NCBI RefSeq assembly: GCF_030704535.1
Contig: NC_081808.1
Coordinates: 24,307,501 to 24,371,500, forward strand
Direction of reading: 5' to 3'
Source of the DNA: Vitis vinifera
Taxonomy: Eukaryota; Streptophyta; Magnoliopsida; Vitales; Vitaceae
Length of the DNA stretch: 64,000 nucleotides
Positions 10,457 through 22,941 of the stretch are shown piece after piece (within the stretch, counting starts at the first letter, position 1; each line of letters begins with the position of its first letter). The notes beneath the pieces are model-generated. The model was not told where the DNA came from. It searched no databases and was given only the letters and a program-made list of their open reading frames with translations. The position numbers and the translations under genes are program-made.

Positions 10457-11015
10457 TGAGGTGGTATTATTTCTCTTCTGGTTTTATCCCCTATAAGGTT
10501 GTAATCTGACCAAGTTGGTGTGTAGACTGTGAGAGATACCTTGTTCATTTGCTATAGATTGATCGCCTACTGTCTACATGTCTTCCTCATGAAATATCTC
10601 ATCTCTTGCTTATCACTACTTTCGATTTCCTCTGTTATCCACACTTTGTTTCCCTAGACACCATTGTCAACCCTTAACCTCTTAATTTTCTTCCCTATTT
10701 GATTCTCAGTCAAAGTTTTCCACTGTCTGAAAGTCTTGAAAGCTTGGTTCTTATGTTTCAACAGATAAATCCACATTTTTTTCTAGAAAAAATCACCTAT
10801 GAAAAGAATGAGTATCTAGCACCCCCTAAAGAAGAAACTCTTGCAGGCCCCCAGTGTCAGAATATATGTAATCCAGTGTTTGTTTTGTAGTATGGATAGC
10901 AATAGAAACATTTACCCTTTTCTACTTACCAAACACAGAGTGTTCATAGAAACTCAATTTTCCAATCTGTCCCTTCCCAAACAAACCTTTTTTATTTAAC
11001 TCATATGGGCCTCTC
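10457..11015 (-). pseudogene. Copia integrase region, decayed
   Basis: Minus-strand translation in broken frames gives an integrase-like stretch near 10690-10790 with the FKTFK and VE pattern that precedes the usual RTDNG motif. At about 10460-10500 is the RREIIPPQRY linker to reverse transcriptase. It lies between the protease/GAG-pre-integrase segment and the LINE A insertion, as expected for Copia order gag-PR-INT-RT. No intact catalytic triad can be assigned. Confidence 0.6.
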
Positions 11016-11457
11016 TTACTGACATGACCAAGCCTTAAATGCAAACTTTAGTAGAGTATAATTCTTCCCAGAAACTGAATTAACATAATCTGTGAGAGTT
11101 TTGCCTTGTAGAGTGTAGAGCCCATTTCTTCTTACACCTTTCACGATCACCAAAGAACCCTTTGAAATCCTGAGAGCTCCATCATCATCTTTGAAAGTGC
11201 ATCCTATCTGGTCCAACATGCAAAGAGAAATCAAATTCCTTTTCAACTATGGTACATGCCTTACATCTTTCGAGCTCTTGATAGAACAATCCGTCATTTT
11301 GATTCTAACAGTGCCAATTCTTATGACTTTCCAGGCCACATTGTTCCCATTAACACCTTCCCTTCATCAATTTCTTTGTAAGCATCATACCAATGTTGAT
11401 TTGAGGTCATATGGAAAGAGCACCCTGAATCTAGAACCCATTTCTCAACATTGCTTT
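11016..11457 (-). pseudogene. Copia protease and GAG-pre-integrase fragments
   Basis: The minus strand encodes WVLDSGCSFHMTS, the Copia aspartic protease active-site region (DSG), at about 11400-11440. It is followed by a GAG-pre-integrase segment with RNLISLCMLDQIGCTF and GLYTLQG at 11100-11246. The two lie in different short frames, so at least one frameshift separates them. Confidence 0.8.
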
Positions 11458-11992
11458 CTATAGAAACAAATAAAACACCTTCACTTTCATATCCATTTTT
11501 TTTATAGGACATGCGCTTTCATATCCATCAGATGCTATTGCTGCCTCACTAGAATCATTTTCCTTTTCTTTAAGCATCTTCTTCCTCTCTAGACAACCAT
11601 TTCTAAAATGGCCTTCCTTTTGACAAACGAAACCTTTTTTTCTTGACTTTGATTTGGAATGCGACTTGTTCTTGTCCTTAGATTCTCTTTTTTCAAGCCT
11701 TCCATGAGTAACAAGACCCTCCCCACCGTTCCTTTCCTGAGAATTTGTAATCTTTTTCTTCAATACTTTCAAATTAAGAGAACCTTTCACCTCTACCAAT
11801 GTTAACATCTCTTTTCCAAACATCATCGTGTCAATAAGATTCTCATAGGAACGGGGAAGAGGACACAGTAGTAGAACAGACTGGTCCTCATCTTTGATCT
11901 TTACATCCACACTCTACATATCAAAAACGATCTTGTTGAACAAATTAAGATGATCCTTAATTGTCTTGCCTTCATCAATTTGAAGTCAATAC
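11458..11992 (-). pseudogene. Copia gag with damaged zinc knuckle
   Basis: A 150-codon frame (11458-11910), extended upstream in fragments, reads SVLLLCPLPRSYENLIDTM, typical of Copia gag (UBN2 type). A lysine-rich stretch and FVCQKEGHFRNGC follow. The CCHC knuckle keeps C-x4-H-x4-C, but the expected first cysteine is replaced by glycine. Just upstream (about 11925-11990) is HLNLFNKIVFDM after an IDEGK motif. The frame then ends against a MITE-like repeat at about 11993. Confidence 0.8.
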
Positions 11993-12197
11993 AATCTTTT
12001 TCTAAAACAAGTGAAAACAACTAAAAATAACTTAAAGATGTTATTTGAAAACACTTTATTTTCTGTTTTTAAGAACATAAAGTGTTTTTGTTTTTAAGAA
12101 CAGAAAAGTGTTTTTTGGTTTCCAGTTGTCAAATGTGTTTTCTTGTTTTGAAAAACAGAAAACTATTTTCGAAAATAGTTACCAAATAGGGCCTTAA
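11993..12197 (-). mobile_element. MITE-like repeat, family 1, partial copy
   Basis: This segment ends with GAAAATAGTTACCAAATAGG. The terminus of the type TTTGGTAAC-TATTTT-GAAAA recurs at 24897, 44158 and (inverted) 46256. The copy is shorter than the roughly 370-bp full form and abuts the Copia gag fragment. Confidence 0.55.
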
Positions 12198-14429
12198 TCT
12201 TCAATTTTCCATGCATGTTATTCCAAACATGTGGATGATGTCCTCACATAGGGTCATTCTCTAGCATCTTTTCCTTGTTCACTCTTAACCATAATGAACC
12301 TTTAAATGTAATACTTCTCAAGGGAAAAAAGAATCAAAATTGATTTTTGTCAAAAATTACTAACAGTAGCTAAATTTGCTCATTGCATACATATTACATT
12401 TTGTAATATTCACTTACAATGTATGTATTGCTGTTATTCATCACATGTATTGTCTTGGTGGGTCAATAAGAAAGAGGCATGTAGCGTAATTAGCTAATTC
12501 TTAATGACATTAATAATAACTGAACGCATGGCGATGATTAATTATATGTGCTTTAAAGAAAATATATGTGCCATCAAGATTAATGATCAGGTTGCAATTT
12601 GGAAAACAAAGCTATTGAAGTGAGGGCCACTATGCACCATGCATGAAACATGGAAAGAACATCTTCATCTTTTTGCACCATGTGATATGAACATTTCAAA
12701 GCAATTGAATACTTGAGTAGGATAAAGTGACAAGGGTTTGGGCATGGAATATTATCTGCATGCCCATAAACAAACTTTAAACCAAACATGTTCATCAAAG
12801 AAAAAGGACAAATTCCTATTTGCTTATACATATCTTAGACTTATGTTGCATGTTATGATTTGGTATACACTTCAATTTGGCCTAAGTGATAGAACAAGAA
12901 GACTAATAGAATTTGGATAATTTATCCAAGTTCTCATGTTCCAAGATCTAGGGATAAAATGAATCTGACACTTGTATAGATTGCTAGCACCCAACATGTG
13001 CACTTTTGAGTCCGTGTAACGTGGGTTATAATTATTGGAGTAAGATGGAACCGTGAAGCCTTTATATAGAGCCCTAGAGTCTTTGTTTAGAAATTTCCAA
13101 GGAGATTTGAAGTTGGAGCTACTTTAATATTGAAGTTGCTTGAGAAAGTAGTTGGAAGAGTTTTTTTTATCAAAACTCTAACGAAAGGAGAGACTCAGCA
13201 CAACAGTCTACAAAGCTCCTTGTGAACTTTTAACTGAGACTAGAGCCTTGAAAGACATTCTAGACAACTCCTCATGTACCTTTAAACAAGATATTTAGAG
13301 ATTGGAAATACATTTCAAAAGCTTTGCTGGCCTTCTTGCTGCTACTACCTTCGACACACTCCCCTTAGTTGCCTCATTTTCCCTTCACATCTGTCCCGCC
13401 ATCTCATTTCTGAAAGGCTCTGCTGTTACTGAAAGGCTGGATCACCAGCTTGACTGTGTACCTCGTCATCAACCGCTATGTTTTCCCTAGGAAAGACCTT
13501 AAAAGAGTGTTCTATCATATATCAATTAAGCTTGTAACAATCATAGATATAAATAACTGGGAAAGTCATAAGAAATTAAAATCTAAACATATAAGGAGAT
13601 ATAAGATGTCAAGAGAGATTGAGAAATTGAGATCGAAATCGAGATTAAGAGAGGGAGGGAAGGAGAGAGGGACCTAGAACTTAGAACCCTCTCATCCCAA
13701 CACCCCCTAAACCACCACCAACAAAACCACCACAAAACCCTCGTGCCCATGCATTAAGAATTCAATAACATTTCCAGCGAGCAGTTTAACACAACATTAT
13801 ATATGGGAATTTTCTTTTGCAATATTTGACTTCTGTTTCTGTATTACCATCTCTCCTCTTTTCTGCATTGTATCTGTACCTTTTTTTCCTCAGCATATCT
13901 GTTGGCATTGAACTTCTAATATGGTGATCAGCATATCTGTACCTTAATCGAGAAATATGGTTAATCTGATTCCAATAGCATTTACTATTTAACTTAGGTG
14001 AATGTTTCCAATAGCGTTTACTGTTTAACTTTGCAAAGCCATTTAGATAAATGAGGTTTAATTGCTCAAAGGTGTTGAACTCTTCCATCATTATTGGTGT
14101 AGCCTTGATGATAATGGTGATGACAATATGTGTATGTGTGTGTAAGTTATGTGTTTTATGATGGTGGATTTTTTGCTGCATTTGAATATTTGGAGTTTAC
14201 TATCACTGTTGAATTTCTTTGTGCTACTGATACTTTTGAAGTTACAATATTTATTTTTCATGTGCTTTTTTTGAATTTCTTGGTTGTGTATGAGCACTTT
14301 GGACAAAAATCATGATAGCTAAATCCTACACACAGTAGGTTTTTTCATTTGATTCTCATCTATTTGCAATTGACTATGTTGACTTTAGATTGATGCTCCT
14401 CTTTGTGGTTCTTATGGTCTGAATATTAG
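12198..14429. other. Intergenic or intronic sequence upstream of the SET gene
   Basis: No supported gene on either strand; the open frames here are short and lack recognisable motifs. I looked specifically for a PHD finger (C4HC3) and a PCNA-interacting motif, which an ATXR5/6 gene should have upstream of 14430, and saw neither. A purine-rich GA stretch lies at 13605-13675. Confidence 0.5.
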
Positions 14430-15555
14430 ATGGTAGAAAGCGTAGGAGAAAGTCTGCATCACTGGTGTTGCACAAAAAAAAAAGGAGACTAGTGTCATTT
14501 ACTCCAACAGAAGATCATGCACAAAGACTAAAACAGATGGGTTCCCTTGCTTCTGCTTTAACAGCATTGCACATGGAATTCACTGATGAACTCACCTACA
14601 TGCCGGGCATGGCTCCTAGATCTGCCAATCAAGCAAAGTTTGAAAATGGTGGCATGCAGGTTCGAATTTATAATTCATTTTCTCTCTGGAATTTATTTTT
14701 CTTCATCTAGGAGGTTTTCTCAGTAGTTTATTTTTCCATGTTACATTTTTCCTGTTAGGTTCTTTCCAAAGAAGACATAGAAACCTTGGAACACTGCAGG
14801 GCTATGTCTAAAAGAGGCGAAGGCCCACCACTTATAGTAGCTTTTGATTCATTTGAAGGGTATTTTGGTCCTGAACTTATTTGTAACAGTTGCAATTCTA
14901 TTTGATATATTCATGCTAAACCTGTTCATGTTTATTTCTTCATGCAGTTATACCGTAGAGGCTGATGGCCTGATAAAGGATATGACATTTATTGCTGAAT
15001 ACACAGGCGATGTGGATTACATCAGGAATCGGGAACATGATGATTGTGACAGTATGATGACCCTTCTTTTAGCAACCGACCCATCTAAAAGTCTTGTCAT
15101 CTGCCCTGATAAACGTGGAAACATTGCTCGCTTTATCAATGGCATTAACAATCATACTTTGTAAGCCCATGTGACCTTCACTTATTGTTCCATATTCTGA
15201 AAAAAAAAAAAAACTCATTATCCTATTTTTTCACTTATATTTCAACTCTTGGATTGGCTACTTCATACTTCTAGTTATCAAGTTTGACCTCCATTAAAAT
15301 TCCCATTACAGAATTATTTGCTTCTTTATAGCAAAAGTTTCCTTTGAACTGAGGATATTTAAATCCTTGCTTGAAACCTATTCAATTCTGTGCAGGGATG
15401 GTAAGAAGAAGCAGAATCTAAAATGTGTGAGATACAGTGTGAATGGTGAATGTCGGGTCCTTTTGGTTGCTACTCGTGATATTGCTAAGGGGGAGAGGCT
15501 ATATTATGACTATAATGGTTATGAGCATGAATACCCAACCCATCATTTTGTCTAA
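14430..15555 (+). CDS. ATXR5-like: ATXR5/ATXR6-like histone H3K27 monomethyltransferase, C-terminal exons
   Basis: Four exons join in frame: 14430-14659, 14759-14859, 14948-15160 and 15396-15555 (TAA), all with GT-AG borders. They give 233 residues. Sequence words match the plant ATXR5/6 family: RRLVSFTPTEDHAQRL, DELTYMPGMAPRSAN, the SET segment EADGLIKDMTFIAEYTGDV, NIARFINGINNH, and the end GERLYYDYNGYEHEYP. Family members (about 350-380 residues) monomethylate H3K27 in heterochromatin during replication and carry a PHD finger and PCNA-binding motif before this point. The first exon here begins in mid-codon after an acceptor AG, so an upstream exon is required. None is recognisable in the preceding 2 kb, and beyond that lie the retroelements. 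It may be a gene with a very large TE-filled intron or a 5'-truncated copy. The SET exons show no stop or frameshift. ATXR5 is preferred over ATXR6 because of the neighbouring genes. Confidence 0.85.
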
Positions 15556-18500
15556 GATTTCATATAGATGTTAGTGTTGATGTGTCTGCAGAATTTTTCA
15601 TGTAATTCTGGATCTTCTTGCATCCTTTGCTTTTCAGTTTTCTTTCACAATTTAATCATTGTTGTTGCAGGGTCTAAAATTTTTCTTCCTAATTGTAATC
15701 TTGGGCCATTTATTGTAATTTATTATATAGCACTGGCCATTTATGTGGCCATGAGAGAAATAGAGCAGGCGGGGAAAGTAACTTTGCAATTTAACATGTG
15801 AAGGAACGGAGATGTCAGGGAAATATGAAATAGAGAACGTCATCTTTTTTTATAATACAGTTTTGAAGGCAGATTTTACTTTAATCTGATGGTTGGCATT
15901 CTATATATGCTGAGATAATTTACTCTTTGATGAAATCTTGGAAGGGACCTTCCTTCAAATATTCTTTTCATTGTGCCATTTTAATATTCTCATGTTATAT
16001 TGATCCACCCCATAAAAGAATTATATGACGAGCAAAAATGAAAATTGAAATTTGCAACTTTTCATTTCCATTATACTGCAGTATTTTTGCAGTTACATCT
16101 TGTTGGTTCTGATTCTTCTCATGGAAACTATACTTTGATGTCTGCATCTTTGGAACTGGAAGGAGCACTTTCTTTCAGGCATCTATTAGATGGAACCTTC
16201 GGCAATGATCTATGGTGGACATTCACAAATTTGGGGTCCTCAACAATGTATAAGGTGAAATTTATTTGCACCGAGTAATATCAAGCAAGAAGGTAATGTT
16301 GCATTTCTTTCTTATAGTTTGATTGTTCTTGTACAATACTTACAATTTTCATAAAGGTGAAGGGCATCTCCTCTATGTTTATTCAAACTTAAGAATATTA
16401 GGCAAAATGTTAATATCTTTCTTTCTTGTTGCCTTGGCTGTGCTTGTTACTACTTACAGTTTTATTTGATTTAATTACACCATCCTAGCTGCCCCTTCCT
16501 TAAGTCTTTTTATGTGACATTGTTGTTCTGCATTTGTTGGCATTTAAGAGTTTGTTGAGTTGATATTGCACTAACTTGTTATCCCGCCTAAATAATAATT
16601 TTTTGTGATGATTTCTGTAGATTCATGGTAATGTGTATAGCCTATCAAATAAAAAAAAAAAAAAGAGTCTACTGCCTACATAATGGACAAAAATATTGAA
16701 TCGTTGTTCTTTTTTCTTTTTCATTTGAATGAATGGTTCTTCCTCTTGTTGATTCAGTCTGATATTAATGGAGATGATTTAGTTGTTGGTTTTGTCAAGG
16801 ATCTTGTCAACCTTGTATTCCTGTATTTCGTTTTGTCTGTTTAGGTCTTTGCATATATTATTTGTTGTGGTGGTGATTGTTCCCTTTTTCTCCCCACTGT
16901 GGTGCTCTATTCTCTATTGTTTTTTTTAAACACTTTCAGGTGTTTTTTTTCCCCTTTTTTTCTTTCTTCCTTTTTTTATTTTTTAAAATGCTAGAGGTGT
17001 TTTCCCGGAATCTAAGAGAGATTTTAGTACCTAAGACTGGATTGCAACTTATTTGTAATATCTAGGCTAATTAGGCTAAGTGAAGATCTTGTTTGACTGC
17101 CACATGGAGTATGGTAGGCGAGCGGCTTTCCACATTCTAGGTAGTACTCATGAGTCATGACATGAAGACTAATCCCAAGAGTTTTTTCTCATTAATAGGA
17201 TGTTTCTTTCAATCCTTTTCAAAAACAATGTAAAACTTAGTTATATTCCATTAAGCTAACTCTTTCTTTAAGCGACAGAAACTTCATTTGCAGCTTTATT
17301 AAAATTATCAAATTATAATGAGTTGAATGATTTTTGCTTGGGTAAGCAAAATATGCCCATCTGACAAATTTCTTCTTTCAGCAAAGAGATTTCAACTAGG
17401 ATCTCAAAGCAGCTCAGAGACAGCACATAGGTAACACATTCATTTTGTTATTTAATCTTCTATTGCACTGCAGATATGTAGGAAAATGGATTCACATGCC
17501 TTTGCTAACAGGAAGATTCAGCAGTATCTGGAGGAGAAAGTCCCATGGAAGGATGTAGGAAAATTATGAACCGCATAGGCTTGGCATTGAGAAGGATCCG
17601 AGAAGTGCTATTGAGGCTTGTGTGAAACTGGGTTCTCTATGAAGTTCAAACCAGTCTACTAGTGTTCCATGATCAATCAAGGTTTAACTTTGAGAATTCT
17701 CTTTCCTCTGAGGCCTTCTAGATATGTTTCTTCTGAAATCCACAGATAGTGGCTGCATTCATTGATTTGTGGTAATGTGGAAAACATTTGCAAATGTAGT
17801 ATTTGTAGCTCGAAGGATATAGTAAAGTTTTCTTAATTGGATAGTTAAACACAGGCGTCTAATAATTGATGTTCTTGTGTGTGTGGGTTTGTTGTTGTCA
17901 TTGTTGTCTTTTCTTTTCTTCTTATTCTTTTTTTTTTTCTTCTTCTTCTTCTTCTTTTTGTTGCAGTGAGCATTCAAGATCATGGGTTGTAGATATAAGC
18001 AGAATAAATTTTAAGGATGACATTGGTTGTACATGTGGTGAGTGTTTGTAAAATAAAGTTATCATTCTCATGGGAGACTTTGGATAATGTATTTGAAAGT
18101 TTTGGAGAAGGTTAAGTCAACTTCTTGTTGTAAAGAGATCGATTTTTTCCCCCTTTTTTCTCAATTTGATTGGAGAAGTGTCAGTATTGTATATCAGATA
18201 CAAAGAATCACTTGATGTAATTTAAATTTATCAATCTCTTTTGTTTTCTTTGGGACCAAAATGCTGTCAATTTCCCTTAGTATTTACATATTCTGCTTAC
18301 AGTTACATTAGCATTTCTGGATAACAATTATGATGGTGTGCGGTGTGAATTAGACTGACTTATGCTCAGTTCTTTCCTGATCTAGTCAAAATTGTTGGGG
18401 AAGCGTAAAGGACAATAGATGTAAGTAAACAATAGTGAGCCTTAAGAGCGACACTTCTGAAGTCCCCAAGAGATTAGAGAATCAGTTAGGGCTAGAAATT

Positions 18501-21500
18501 ATTGGATGATGTAGGATATCTGGTTTGGTTTAAAGACTCAATTCCTAAGCAGGCAGAGATTGTTAAACCCGAAAGTATGTTCATAGTTATGAATACTGAA
18601 CTTATTTTAAAATATGTACCAATCCTTTTTGTCATCAGGGAAGGATGTTGGGAGTTGCTTCAGCTTCACATTGAATCAGTTAGAAACATTCTAAAAGGAT
18701 AACAATGATCACTATTTTAGATTTGGTTTCAGTAATGGAGACTTCCAAGTTTGTTTACTGATTCTTGTAGAGTGGGAAAAGAAAATGCTGAAGCTCATCC
18801 GCCTTTAGTTTTTTACTTTTAGTCTTGAGTTCATGTCAGGTCAAGAATCCCATCCCATTAAGCCTCTTTATTTCCATTTACTTCGTTAACTTACAATTCT
18901 ACTAGGTTAAATTATAAGCTTAGGTTTTAGGGCAGGATGGTAAAATCAGTAAAATTCATAGAAACAGTAAGCCTTTCCGTAGCCTTGGTGGCTAGGCTCA
19001 AGTAATCTTTGTTTCTTTGTTTCTTTGTTTCTTTCTTTTAGTTACCTGTTTTCTCGTAACCTCCTTTACAAGATTGTTAGAGGGTTTCTTGTTTGGGAGA
19101 AAATTCTGCCATTCACAAAGGGAATGCTGCTTTCTACGAACTGGAAGGAGCCAATCAACCGTATTTTTGTACACTATAATAGTATCCTGGATCCTAACTT
19201 GGGATCATTTGCCACATTTATCTGTCTGTTGAATCCTCAGTTGGCTGCGCCTAAGTCCTTTTAGACCTTCCTCTTCTCCTTGGCGCTTTCAATTCAATCA
19301 ATCCCTCACTCATTTATCCTATTCTAGGGGTCCTTAATCATCCACTCCGTATGGATAATCAAATAAACACAATGAAAATGGTTGCTTTAGGTATTTTTGG
19401 GCTATTAATTTTCATATGCACCTTTGGATTCAAAGATATCTCTCCATTATTCTAACTTGAACTAACTTCTCATCTACTTTTGTTGACTCAAAACTATATC
19501 ATTTGCAAATGACATGAAGCATTGTGAGAAGGCTCAATCTGAACTTGATGTCAGCTTGTGGAAATAAAGTAAATAGTTTCTCCTCCAATTGTCCTCTTGC
19601 TAGTTATTGCTCCATCATATATTTCTTGATCAAGATGATATAGTTTAGGGGTTAATGTTAAAATTATCATTTTTAAAAAATTATAATTTTTTTAGCATCT
19701 TCCTCATTAACAATAATACATGAATGGGTTTATCAGGATTAAAACAAACCACGGGTGTTATGTTAACTAATGCATCTTCATGTTACTTCTGCTAGTTAAA
19801 TTCTACTTGTGTGTAAATTTTTAAGAGTTCCATGTGCCAAGCTAATGCAATTATAGGTTCCCACATCGACTGCTCTTCATTTACAATTGTGGTTTATACT
19901 TTCGTTAAGTTTTTGGTTCACAAGTCAGATATTATTTTCTTCAAATATGATTTTTTTCTGGTTTATACTTTTATTGTTGGAATATTCATTTACTATTCTC
20001 CATCCAAGAAGGCGGTTGGCAAGGAAATACTTTGAGCTTGTAGTAAAACTTTACAAATGGTAGGTTTATGCTTCTGCTAAACCAAAATGGATGGATGGAA
20101 ACTTGAGAATAAGGGCTCAAAGTAGTAGATTTGGCACAGAAGGTGGGAGGAACAAGATGAAGAAGACCACTGTAAGGCATTGCTTCACCTCTACACTCAC
20201 AACTTATCAGTGAACACTCACAATAGCTGTAGTGCTGGGATAGAAACAGCAGTACTGCAGGAAGAACAAACTTCTTTAATGCTTGATTATAGGATTTATT
20301 CAAAATGTTACTGATATGTATGACTTATTTTCAAGTATATATTCAGATTGAAGCATTGATCATGGTTCTAGAATAGTACACTCATCTTACTTCAAACATC
20401 TGGGCTTTCAGCATATGATGTTGATGTATTGCAAGCATATTTGTTTGATGTAGGAGATACCACAGGTCCACAACCACATATGCAAGAGGGCAGAAGAGGG
20501 AGATGATCTACATATATGAGGTGAGTTTATTTTTCAAATTTTAGAAAGCTGGAACTTTCTTAGTCCAATTCCAGAAAGCTAGGATGTGGGTCTGATTGCC
20601 CATGCTTACATGCCAAACCGCCCACCTGAATGATTAGCTTTGTACATGACATGGGAAGATAAGGCTCATAAGGGTGTGGGCCGTATGGCCTTCTGACTTC
20701 TCAGTGCTTTAGGGCGCTGCTAGGAGTAATGCCTTTGCAAAATGGGAATATATATTGGAAAGAGTGGATATAATATGAACTGGATACATGGCTATTAATC
20801 TCACTTAAAAACTCAAATTGAAAACCTTGCTGCAGCACGTCCTCCTCATAGATTGGAAAATATGAAGGCATCACTTTGTTCATGGCTCCTATTATTAGGC
20901 AATATATATGATTCTCATCATAAGAACAGCTCTCAAAAAATTATATATATTTCTGGTATATTATGATGAAGAGACAATCTCTTTGGACCATGCCTCTATC
21001 TGCTTATGAATGGCTGAGCTCTTAGATCATATGTGTTATGTTATAAACTAGGGTCCCATTTTTCTATCTGACTTCAGTACAGTTTGAATGCACTGCAAAG
21101 TATAATCTGTGGCAGATTGGTTGAGTGATGATGCAAGGTGGGTGTGATCGTGGATGGGGTTAGAGACCTATAATTAGAGGCAAACAACAAACAATATGGG
21201 CTTGGAGTGCCATGATTGGAGTGCAGAGGTGGCTACCACTATTCTAAGAGACCCACAAAGATATCTGGTACATCAAACTCTGCTACCATATCTTACTTGA
21301 TTTAACAAGTCCTGAGAGGAATGTTTCCCATTATTTCCATCATTCAAATTTGGGCAAAATCTAGGATATGGGATTTGGGTCCCCCCACCCATCCGCTTAT
21401 GGGGCTTCCCTCTCCACCAAACCCCATGTCCTATGTTACCCATTTGTGTCTTGTGACTCCATCACTCCATCCCTCTACCTTTTTTTTTTTTTTTTTTTTT

Positions 21501-22140
21501 CTTTTCTTTCTTTTTAAGGAAAAAAATTCAATTATCATACAATAATGGAATAAAATATTTTTCATCATGATTATTATCTTTTATTTGAATCTTTCACTTT
21601 CAATTCTTTCTCAAGATTGTGGGTCCATTTGGGTTGTAATGACATTTAATGTCTTTGTGGGTTGGCTTTCATGGTTATTGACACTCACAGTCACAAAATT
21701 ACTTGCCTATTCTATTGCAGACCCAATTTCATCTTCCTTGGGGTTAGATTTTAAAATTTACTTAGTTGGAATTCCAATTTAAATCCAAACTCCATATGTA
21801 AAATTTAACAGTTGGAAGTTATTAATGAAAATTTATGTGATTCCTTAGAAATTTCAAAAAATGCATAAAGCTATATGAATTAAATAAATGGTATATGGTT
21901 GAATTTGTAACCCAAGCATGTCTTGCATTCAAACCAATGAATGAGGTGGAGAACCTACTCAAAGCTCAGAATTGGCAACTATTCAACATGAGAAGATAAT
22001 TTGAGAACAAAGGGAGATTGAAGATTTATTAATTGTTAAAAATTTAACTTTACAATTTTTATTTTTATTTTTATGACAACAACCTTTAAAAGGGTCATTT
22101 CAAAGTATGATGGGATGTCTCTCCATCAAGGTGTGTTTCT

Positions 22141-22186
<46 letters not shown>

Positions 22187-22198
22187 TAATAAATAAAT
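22141..22198. repeat. (AAT)n microsatellite
   Basis: Roughly 14 AAT/ATA units, followed by AATA variants. Confidence 0.95.
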
Positions 22199-22504
22199 AA
22201 CTAAATAACTCTTAAAAGGATCATTTTAAAGTATACCCATATTTCCAAGAATTAAAGGTTAAATTATTTAAAAAAAATAGAAATATATTTAATTGACACA
22301 TATTTTACTTTTCATCTCAAAAAATACAATAGTAGTATACACCAATTAAATATTTTTCTAAAAATATTTGAAACTTTATTCTAAAAAGAAAAACCAGAAT
22401 ATTCCAAAATTCTATTTTACCAACAAAAGTGAAAGCATAAAAAGTATATTCAAATAACATCTAAATATTACCTTAATCGAACAAGCCTTAAATTTTAAAA
22501 TGCC

Positions 22505-22507
<3 letters not shown>

Positions 22508-22560
<53 letters not shown>

Positions 22561-22576
22561 TTTTTTTTTTTTTTTT
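22508..22576. repeat. (TA)n microsatellite followed by a T-tract
   Basis: About 25 TA dinucleotides run into about 17 T residues. The combination resembles a degenerate retroelement tail, but no element body was identified next to it. Confidence 0.95.
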
Positions 22577-22858
22577 CCTCAAGAGATAAGGTGGATGACT
22601 AGATAAAAAATAAGGACCCTCGAACTTCCAAGTAGTTGATGTCCCCCAAAAACAAGAAACCAGAACTTTAGAGGTAGCTTCTGCAACAAGAACACACCTT
22701 TCTAGTGTCATTTTCATTTTAAGTTTCCACACAACAGTAATAATATAAGGATATTCTCTCTGTATTCCTCTTTTACCATTTTTTACTATGGCCCATTCAC
22801 CTGCTCTTTGCTATGTTGCCATATGTCATCATATATCTGTGAGTCCACCGCCTCATTC

Positions 22859-22870
22859 ACATATATATAT
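22859..22870 (+). promoter_or_regulatory. Putative TATA box of the DUF506 gene
   Basis: CATATATATATA lies about 75 bp upstream of the ATG at 22942. Spacing fits a start of transcription near 22890-22900 and a short leader. Confidence 0.5.
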
Positions 22871-22941
22871 ACTACTTCGATGTGTAGAGCTTACAGTACT
22901 CCCCCACATTTACTTTCCACCCAATCCAATCTTCTTCACAT

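Larger units (their letters stand above)
15556..22858. other. Long stretch without a recognised gene
   Basis: This is the 3' flank of the SET gene followed by about 7 kb of AT-rich DNA. A few exon-like open stretches exist, at 16045-16278, 17500-17640, 17966-18050 and 18502-18702, but I recognise no family in them and could not join them into a gene. Low-complexity tracts include T/TTC runs at 17928-17957, GTTTCTTT repeats at 19010-19035 and a T-tract at 21480-21500. Confidence 0.45.

Noticed and set aside
19986..20303. 105-codon minus-strand frame with a hydrophobic start and several cysteines, like a small secreted protein
   Set aside because: No family match, no supporting context, and a frame of this length is expected by chance in 64 kb.
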